Positions 56,346-64,000 of a stretch of 64,000 bases of DNA are shown here, piece after piece. A program made the translations under genes and the position numbers. The first letter of the stretch is position 1. Every line of letters starts with the position of its first letter. The DNA is taken from assembly GCF_026210795.1 (NCBI RefSeq), contig NC_089460.1, positions 1,674,001-1,738,000 on the forward strand, given 5' to 3'. The DNA is from Rhizophagus irregularis. Lineage: Eukaryota > Glomeromycota > Glomeromycetes > Glomerales > Glomeraceae. The notes under the pieces were generated by a model that had not been told where the DNA came from, made no database searches, and worked only from the letters and a program-made list of their open reading frames with translations.

Positions 56346-57853
56346 ATGTCTCTATCCATCAGCAAAAAGAGAACAAAATACTCAAATGACGGGAAAATTA
56401 GCAACAAGGTTAGCCATGTATATATTTGTTTTTTAAAGTCATTTTTTTGCTAAAGTTATTGTTTGACAGTCTCACAAGGAGAAAGTAGAAAAACCGAGTT
56501 CGACAGCAAAAAAACAAATCTCCGTTGCTAAAAACGCGTCAAAGGAACCTTCGACAGTACGTAAAGTATATAAATTCAATATGAAACACGGTTATTTAAA
56601 TATGCATATGTGTTATACTTCAATAGACTCAACCTTCTGTGGAAAAACAACCGAATTTACTGTCAAAATGTAGTAGTCCGCCGAGTAAAAACGAGACGGA
56701 AGTTCCTATTCCACTCACTGAAACGCCAATGATAAGGAAAAATACAAATATCCGAAAACAGAGAAGAAGATCAAGCCTTGACAAAAGAGGAAAGAGAGCT
56801 TCTTCAATAGGAAATGGATTTATCGGTTTGTAGAAAAATGATGTATATCAATTAGGTAATATTTCTGATTCTTACATTCTTGTCTCTAGCGAAACCACAT
56901 CCAGACATAAGCCACAAAGAATTTTATCGTCATATTCAACCAGATTTGCCGGGGCCAATAAGGCTAAGACAACTTCTAGCTTGGTGTGGACAAAGAACTT
57001 TGGAAAACCAGAAATCAGAATATGAGAATGCATTGAAAATAGCAAAAATATTAGAAGCTGACATTTTGAATGATATAATGGATAGTAAAATAAATACGTC
57101 ATGGTATCATCGAAATGTACGCTATGTACCGATTTATATAACTTGCAGATAACATATAATATTGTATTTTATTAACGATTATAATATTTAATATGAAGGA
57201 TGGACAAGATTTACAGCCGCTAAAAAAACGGCCACACCAACAAAATATCGAAAATCAAAACAAATTGAAAGAGCTAGAACCAATATCTCAAAGGTAGAAT
57301 ATTCACTTGATCTGAATAATTTTTTATTTTTTCTCTAATGATTGTTTATTTTTTTCAGATTGAAGGCAGAGATTGAGGAATGGGACAATCTGATCAATGG
57401 GATCAACCATTTCCATTCATCAATTGTTAAGGTTGCTAAAAAAGTGTCGCAAGGGAGTAACCAAATTTCGTTGATGCCTAATGAAGTAGATATGTCTGTT
57501 CTACATGAAGATCAACGAAAATTTTTGTTGCAGTACTGTACAGATAATGAAAAAACACAATCAGAAAATAACTATTTGGAACAAATGATGGATACCATTG
57601 AAGTTAAAGCAAGTATTATTTATCCTTTAATTATGATGTTAAATTAATCAATAACATATTTATATTTAATTATTTTAAGGTGGACAATTTATATGCATTA
57701 CTTTATAACGCATCCTTATATAATACTGCTACACAAACATATTGTGAAGATTTGTTGGTTAAACTTTTGGATATTCTTCGCAGACGTCAAGAAAAGAGTA
57801 GTGGTATAAATATTGAAACCAACGATGTATTAAAGGCATTATCTCGTGTGTAG
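56346..57853 (+). CDS. DSN1: Kinetochore MIS12-complex subunit DSN1/Mis13
   Basis: A 362-aa protein in seven exons: 56346-56408, 56470-56556, 56627-56825, 56890-57116, 57199-57293, 57359-57602 and 57680-57853. Phases join; the last intron uses a weak GTTAAA donor. DSN1 is part of the MIS12 complex that links CENP-C/CENP-T to NDC80 at the kinetochore. The first approximately 95 residues are basic and disordered. Then comes the family signature RRRSSL (about residues 96-101), whose serines are Aurora B targets in animals and yeasts, followed by GKRASSIGNGFI. Next are HKEFYRHIQPDLPGPIRLRQ and LLAWCGQRTL, the most conserved DSN1 segment. The C-terminal half is helical and coiled-coil (LKAEIEEWDNLINGINHFH and VDNLYALLYNASLYNTATQ). 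The protein is shorter than many fungal orthologues but complete. Confidence 0.88.
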
Positions 57854-58180
57854 AATTTTTTTTTTTTTTTAATAGCTGGTTAGCTTACAATTAGGTTTAA
57901 TATATAATAAACTCATTCATGAAAAGGCAAAATATATTTATAGTAAAATTATTTATTTTCTCTTACTATAATTTACGGGAAAATCTGCCTGCATTACAGT
58001 TACTTTTTTTCAATAATTAGTGTCTTATTTATTAATGTAGAATATTTTTTATTTATAATAATTAATAAATCGTCAATAGCAAGCATCTTCCGATGACATA
58101 ATAATTATAATTATAGAGTTGTTTTATATTAAGTTATATATTATCTACAAAAATCCTTGTAATTAAATAATAAACAATTA
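57854..58180. other. Intergenic gap between convergent DSN1 and BLOC1S5
   Basis: 327 bases of AT-rich DNA holding the 3' ends of both genes. AATAAA-like and TAATAAA-like signals are seen on both strands. No other feature. Confidence 0.5.
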
Positions 58181-58925
58181 TTATGGAGGAGCAACACCTC
58201 TTACAGCCTCTTCCATTAATAATCTGTATTCTTTCACAAGCTCTTGTTCCCTCTCTTTCATTTCTTCTTCATAATTCTTTTTTGCTTTTTCTATTCCTTT
58301 TAAAAACTCTTTTCGCTCTTTTTGATATGGATCCGATCTGCTTTGGCGGTTCTAAAAACATTAATAAAAGTAAGTTTGATTAAAGGTAAAAATAGTCACA
58401 AGGGCATATTAAAATATCATCATTACTTGTCTTAATTCTGTTAATTCAGATAACAACGTTTCGAAAGTTGGCTTTGCATTTTGTACTTAATAAGAAAAAT
58501 AGCTGTTAAATTATTATACTATCGAAATATGAAGTAAAGACTTTACAAACATTTTTCATTGACTCCGATCAGCTTTTTATTTAGAGAAGTTACCCCGTCT
58601 GTATATTTATCTGGAGCATCTTGTGTGTATACAATACATTTATGCAAATTAGCTTCTTCACGACCATTCTTATTCAACTAAAAGAAAAAGTTATTTAGTA
58701 CTTAATAATGATTTTTCAAATTTTTCTCAAATTGTACCTCAAATTCCCGTACAAAAGTCTTTATCTCTTTTTCAACGTTTTCTTTAGGGTGATTAAATAT
58801 TGTATCATAAAAATTGCTTATGTCTATTGATATAACAGATATTTATTAATATTATTTTGAGACATTTCAAACCTAAAGACAATTTTCTTGCCTCGAACAA
58901 TGTTTTTAGTCTCTGCTTTATACAT
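58181..58925 (-). CDS. BLOC1S5: BLOC-1 subunit 5 (Muted)-like protein
   Basis: A 162-aa helical protein in five exons on the minus strand: 58925-58873, 58816-58738, 58677-58551, 58485-58427 and 58351-58181. Exon 2 uses an acceptor seven bases downstream of the nearer AG because only that keeps the frame. BLOC-1 acts on endosomal tubules and lysosome-related organelles. Family evidence: the segment YDTIFNHPKENVEKEIKTFV followed by REFELNKNGREEANL matches the most conserved part of BLOC1S5 (LxDHRPxxQGExRxFVKEFE...RE). The remaining protein is a coiled coil (QNAKPTFETLLSELTELRQ and FLKGIEKAKKNYEEEMKERE), as in the family. The size is slightly below the animal protein (187 aa). Divergent from MTR4 with about 120 bp between starts. 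Confidence 0.75.
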
Positions 58926-59046
58926 TTTAAGATGTAAACTTACAGGTTTTGCGTTACGTCAATTTTTTAAACATGTGGCACCACTAGATGATCATTTTTG
59001 TCGGATCGTCATTTAACGAATTCAGATAAACTTTGTCTTAAAGAAA
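58926..59046. promoter_or_regulatory. Shared divergent promoter, BLOC1S5 / MTR4
   Basis: Only 121 bases separate the two opposite start codons. The sequence is more G/C-rich than other spacers (TTTGCGTTACGTCA, TGGCACCACTAGATGATC, TCGGATCGTC). It includes a CRE/ATF-like TTACGTCA at 58957-58964. Both 5' leaders must lie within this space or overlap. Confidence 0.6.
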
Positions 59047-62000
59047 ATGTCAAGTAGTGAAAAACAACAAAGTCCCTCCTCTTCCACTTTATTTTCTAAA
59101 AAACGCGGCTTAAGTGCTGAAAAGAAGCGTTCTAAAAAAAATCCTGAACGTAAAAAGGTTAAAAAACCAAAACTTGAGAGTCCACAACAATCAATTGTTA
59201 CTAGCAGCATTTCAAGTAAGGATGCTACTGGAGAGATTAAATCAAAAAACTCTAAAAGTGTTTTAAATAAAAATCAACGAGCTGCTTCTAATGATGCCAT
59301 TGAAGAAAGGAAAATGAGTAAAAAATCTAAGGATTCTAATACTGAAGTTGTAGTGTCTGAAACTATCGGAAAGCCTGTACAAGAAGAAGAAATGGAAGAA
59401 GTTGTTGGAGATATCTTGTTACAACAAGATTTGGTAGCTGATTCACAATATGATGAAATAATCCAACCCTCGTTAACTCCGGATATAAAGCAAATACATA
59501 TCCCAAAAGTTATTCCTCACGATTCTATACATCCGGTTGTAGCTGATACTTTTGAGCATCGTGCTATTGATGAGCCATCTGTTGGCTATTTGTCAAATAA
59601 TAATACAGCAGGCGAAAATGTAATTCTCAGTCACCAGGTAAGTAAAATTTCGGCAAATATGTCAGTTTTTAACATATATAAATAAAATCGATGTTATTTA
59701 CTTTATAGGTTCGTCATCAAGTAGCTCTGCCACCTAATTATCCCTATATTCCCATTTCTCAACATGTCCCTCTTGCTGAGTCTGCTCGTAAGTATCCCTT
59801 CGAATTGGATCCATTTCAAAAGGTCGCGATCTCTTGTATTGAAAGAAATGAATCCATCTTGGTTAGTGCACATACGTCAGCTGGTAAAACTGTTGTGGCA
59901 GAATATGCTATAGCTCAAGCATTGAGGGATAAACAAAGGGTTATTTACACAAGCCCTATAAAGGTAAATTATTGTCTCTGTTTATCATTAAATTGCATTA
60001 AATTTCGCAAGAGATACTTACATTATCTTCAATCTAGGCACTAAGTAATCAAAAATTTAGAGAATTGGAATCTAAATTTCATGACGTAGGTCTAATGACT
60101 GGAGACGTGACAATCAGACCCGATGCAAGTTGTTTAGTGATGACCACAGAGGTATTATTGAATATCATATAATAAATCTTCGTTATACGTCAATTATTTA
60201 ATGAATAAATTTTAGATTTTACTTCTTATGCTTTACCGTGGAAACGACCTTATTATGCGTGAAGTATCATGGGTTATTTTTGATGAGATTCACTATATGC
60301 GAGATAAAGGTATAGTGCATTTCATTAATTATAAATTACCTATTCAAACTTTAACAAAATATTCTTTCATCTAGTGCGTGGTGTTGTTTGGGAAGAAACA
60401 ATTATTTTGTTACCCCATCAGGTCCATTTTGTGTTTTTATCCGCGACCATCCCAAATGCAATGGAATTCGCAGAATGGATTTGTAAGATGCACGCTCAGG
60501 TAGACAAAAAATAATTTTGGTTTTCTTTTTCCTTTTGATCGTAAGTACATTATTAAAATTTCTCATTATTCAATTCAAGCCATGCCACGTTGTATATACC
60601 GATTTTCGCCCTACTCCACTGCAGCATTATATTCATCCTAGCGGAAGTAATGGGATATTTGTCATCCTTGATGAAAAGGGAAATTTCAACGAAGATAGTT
60701 TCAGAAAAGCGACCGGCTTATTACAGCAAAGAAATTCCGATATTGAGTATATTAATACTAAGAAAAAATCAAAGAGAAAAAAGAACAATGAAGGGTCAAA
60801 AAAATCCAAAAAGTCGAAAAAATCCAAAAAGTCAAAGGAATCAACGGAATCAGAACAACTCGATTCCGACGAACCCGTGGATATAAATGAGTCAAAAGAT
60901 ACAAAGGAAGTAAACGAATCAAAAGAAGAGAAACCCGGTAAAGGTATGATAGTTTAATAAAATACACATTGAATCAAATATAATAATAACAAAATTCATT
61001 TTAACATTTAGAGATCTCTGATATTCGAAAAATTGTTAGAATGATAATGCAGAACGATTTTTATCCAGCTATTATTTTTAGTTTTGGAAAGCGAGAATGT
61101 GAAAACAATGCACTTCAAATGGGAAAAGTAACTTTAAATAATGGCAAGTTGTTTTCGGCTAAAAAAAATTATTTGCATTGCTCATGTTTATTGATATTAA
61201 ACATGTTTTATAATTTTAATTAGAGGAGGAACAAGAATTAGTACAACAAGTATTTAAAAATGCAATTGAAACGCTTTCCGAAGATGATCGTAATTTGCCA
61301 CAGATTGAACATTTGATACCATTCTTGAAACGAGGGATTGCTTTTCATCATTCAGGGTTATTACCAGTATTGAAAGAAATAGTCGAACTTCTTTTCCAAG
61401 AAGGTCTCATAAAGATATTATTTGCGACAGAGACTTTTTCAATGGGATTAAATATGCCAGCTAAAACGGTTGTTTTCACTGACTTAAAAAAATTTGATGG
61501 ATCGGCTAATAGATATGTAAGTTAACGAACTTAATTAACATATTACATAGTGCACGCTTAACAATTTAAATCATATTGTAGATCACATCAGGTGAATATA
61601 TCCAAATGTCTGGTCGCGCTGGTAGAAGAGGTATTGATGCTAGAGGAATTATCATAATAATGGCTAGAGAAAAAATGGATCCTACGATTGTTAAAGGAAT
61701 AATTACGGTAATGAAATTTTTTTACTTTCATGTTTTTTGATATGTATATATATATATAACGCATCAATTAATAATTTACAGGGCGAATCAGATAATCTTT
61801 ATTCTTCTTTCCATTTGAAGTATAACATGATTCTAAACATGACCAGAGTTGAAGGTATTAGTCCCGAATACATCCTTCAGCGAAGCTTTTATCAGTTCCA
61901 AAATACTGCTTGTTTGCCTGTACTTGAAGAAGGTAAAAAATGTTTGATGACGTAAATTATTTAATCAAATATTTGATGATTCTCAATTTCTCTGTTATAA

Positions 62001-63692
62001 AAAAGAACTACTACGATTGGATGAGGCTTACGCATCTTTTGAGATACCTAACGAAGAAATTATCGAAGAATATTATAATATTCGAAAACTTTTAGACACA
62101 TATGCTCATGATATGCGTCGGGTTATTAGTCATCCGATTCATAGTCTGCAATGGTTAAAACCAGGTCGATTAGTATCAATAAAACATGCGGATATGGATT
62201 TCGGATGGGGCATGGTTGTCGCTTATGGCAAAAGAAAGGCAAGTTTATATGTTTACCTATAAAAATCCTGAAATTCCATATAACAATGTATTTTATGAAA
62301 TTAGGATCCAAGGAATTTAAACGTTTTAAATAAAGTAACGTCAGAGCTATCGACGTCTGAAATAAAGGATGATACAAATAAAGAAATTCAAGAACCCCAA
62401 ATCTTATCACCAGAACAATATTTTGTTGATGTTTTACTCAATTGCGAGCCAAATTCTATTGTTGCAAAGTCGGCTGAAGGGAAAACCATCGGTGTTAGAC
62501 CATGCAAAGAGAATGTAATGGGAGAAGTTTTGGTAAGAATACATACCTAAAAATTTACAATTCAAATTATATTATTAATTTATCATTTTAAAAATATATA
62601 GGTTGCTCCCGTTGAATTATCTACAATACATTCTATTAGTTCAATCCGTATTTTTCCGCCTAAGATTCTTACGCACAATAAGATTAGAAATAATTTGTAT
62701 GAACAAATTCAAAAAGTAAAGAATCATTTCCCGGAAGGTATACCGATCCTGGATCCGATAGAAGATATGCACATTCGAGATGAAGATTTTGGAAAGTTAA
62801 TTAGGGTAATCTATTTTTTTGTTTCTATTTTTTATAAATTCGAAAATTTTTTGTTCTAATGATTATATTATTAGAAAATTGAAATCCTTGAGGCAAAGCT
62901 TTTTGCTAACAAACTCCATAAAACACCAGAGCTTCCATTATTATATGATCAATACGCTCAGAAAGTTGCTTTAAGTAATAAAATAAAAAGTTTAAGAAAA
63001 AAGATCAATATATCTAACTCTATATTGCATCTCGATGATCTTAAATATCGAAAACGATTATTAAGACGACTTAATTATTTGACAGATGATGATGTTGTTT
63101 CGTTGAAAGGGCGTGTTGCTTGTCATATCAATGCTGGTGATGAATTAGTAATTACCGAAATGATTATGAATGGTGTCTTTAATGATATGAATGCAGAGCA
63201 AATAGCTGCTTTATTAAGCTGTTTTGTATATGAAAATGGTGATAAAAAACAACATACACTTAAAGAAGAATTATATGTGCTTTATCGTAGATTACAAGAA
63301 GTGGCACGTAATATAGTTGCTGTTTCTAGTGAGTGTAAAATAGATATGATAGAAGAAGAATACCTTGCGACATTTTGTCCTGACATGATGGAGCCTGTAT
63401 ATGCATGGTCTCAAGTAAGTACTTTGCATCAAAACGTAATAGAGATAATAGTTCTAAATGTTTTTTATATTTAATAATATAGGGAAGATCATTTTCTGAA
63501 GTCATGAAAGTTTCCGATTCCATGTTCGAAGGACATGTTATTAGAACTTTTCGTATGTTGGATGAATTGTTGCGAGGAATGATTAATGCAGCAAAAGATA
63601 TCGGTGATTTAGAACTAGAAGAAAAGTTTAAATTAGCTATTGAAAAGACTAGGCGTGGTATAGTTTTTGCGGCATCTTTATATACTACTTAA
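59047..63692 (+). CDS. MTR4: MTR4, Ski2-like RNA helicase of the nuclear exosome
   Basis: About 1219 aa in fifteen exons: 59047-59637, 59709-59963, 60038-60151, 60216-60309, 60375-60499, 60580-60943, 61012-61143, 61224-61516, 61582-61707, 61782-61932, 62006-62238, 62305-62532, 62602-62805, 62875-63414 and 63483-63692. Introns 7 and 11 have GC donors (GCAAGT). MTR4 unwinds RNA for the nuclear exosome within TRAMP-type complexes. Motifs: Walker A AHTSAGKT (about residue 250), DEIHYMRDK (343-351), LSAT (about 375), [28 protein letters not shown] and [10 protein letters not shown] (664-673). The arch/KOW region and the C-terminal DSHCT helical domain ([12 protein letters not shown]) follow. The N-terminus is Lys/Ser-rich. 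A lysine-serine repeat ([13 protein letters not shown]) of about 60 residues is inserted near residues 454-510, which explains the length above the usual 1040-1090. Confidence 0.92.
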
Positions 63693-64000
63693 TTATATTT
63701 AATATTATTCAAAATTTTTTTTGAGAGCTATCATAATTTAAAGAAAATAAATAATATTCCTAAATAAAATCAATAGAATATTTATAATTATTAAATAGAT
63801 CTTTTAGATTCATTTATCAGGATTAAGCAAACAAAAACGTAGATGATGATATAACTAACTTGGGCTTAATAGTCTTAATTACCGATTGTTGGAATTATTG
63901 TAATACTATAGCCGAAATTTATGAAGTTTTTGAGAGGTTTTCAGGAAAAAAATTCTTTAATGCCATATTAAAGAATATTTTATAATTTATGATGTTAAAT
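63693..64000. other. 3' flank of MTR4
   Basis: AT-rich sequence with AATAAAT and AATAAAA-type signals (about 63745-63775). No further gene is seen before the window ends. Confidence 0.5.

Noticed and set aside
57601-57640. DSN1 ending in intron-retained peptide after exon 6
   Set aside because: The downstream exon 57680-57853 continues a typical DSN1 helical C-terminus in phase, so splicing at the weak donor is the better model.

Overview
The window looks like a fungal nuclear chromosome segment. It is strongly A/T-rich, its genes are split by many short GT-AG introns (mostly 50-100 nt, two GC-AG), and it has a Zn2Cys6 transcription factor and fungal versions of conserved eukaryotic genes. 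The dense, decayed transposon load (LINEs, pogo, hAT and terminal-inverted-repeat families) and the style of the LINE and transposase remnants point to an early-diverging fungus such as an arbuscular mycorrhizal Glomeromycotina (Rhizophagus-like). That placement is inference from the sequence character; no search was possible.

Left part (1-11 kb): a Zn2Cys6 regulator (1930-4721) and an MFS transporter (6810-8446) on the + strand, followed by pyrimidine-rich intergenic DNA and a small inverted-repeat element. From 10.8 to 17 kb there is a three-layer nest: an old minus-strand LINE is split by an inverted-repeat element with a perfect 8-bp target duplication, which is itself split by a younger 5'-truncated LINE with a 15-bp duplication. 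From 18.06 to 23.57 kb a pogo/Tigger element carries a second transposon in its 3' flank. That second element has a RAG1-core-like DDE transposase pseudogene facing, tail to tail, a zinc-finger gene.

Middle part (23-43 kb): a 9-bp-TSD element (24.8 kb), a PD-(D/E)XK nuclease-like gene (26.5 kb), a WDR44-like WD40 protein (28.7-31.5 kb, minus) and the Fanconi anaemia ubiquitin ligase FANCL (32.0-33.7 kb, minus). A long AT-rich gene-poor stretch follows with a 72-bp satellite and several small elements, then a 1.06-kb tRNA-headed SINE-like retroposon with poly(A) and a 16-bp target duplication (38.9-39.9 kb). The proteasome-associated WD40 protein PAAF1 (41.2-43.3 kb, minus) closes this part.

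Right part (43-64 kb): a hAT transposase pseudogene split by a 4.55-kb element that encodes a decayed DDE-type transposase with a C-terminal RING-like motif; a second pogo-like pseudogene; several nested miniature elements; then a compact housekeeping cluster. The cluster holds DSN1/Mis13 (kinetochore), BLOC1S5/Muted-like (endolysosomal trafficking) and the nuclear-exosome helicase MTR4. BLOC1S5 and MTR4 diverge from an approximately 120-bp shared promoter.

The housekeeping genes do not form one pathway; they are islands between transposon-rich blocks. Exon models were built by hand by following phase across splice sites. Homopolymer lengths, and therefore coordinates, could be off by one base in places.
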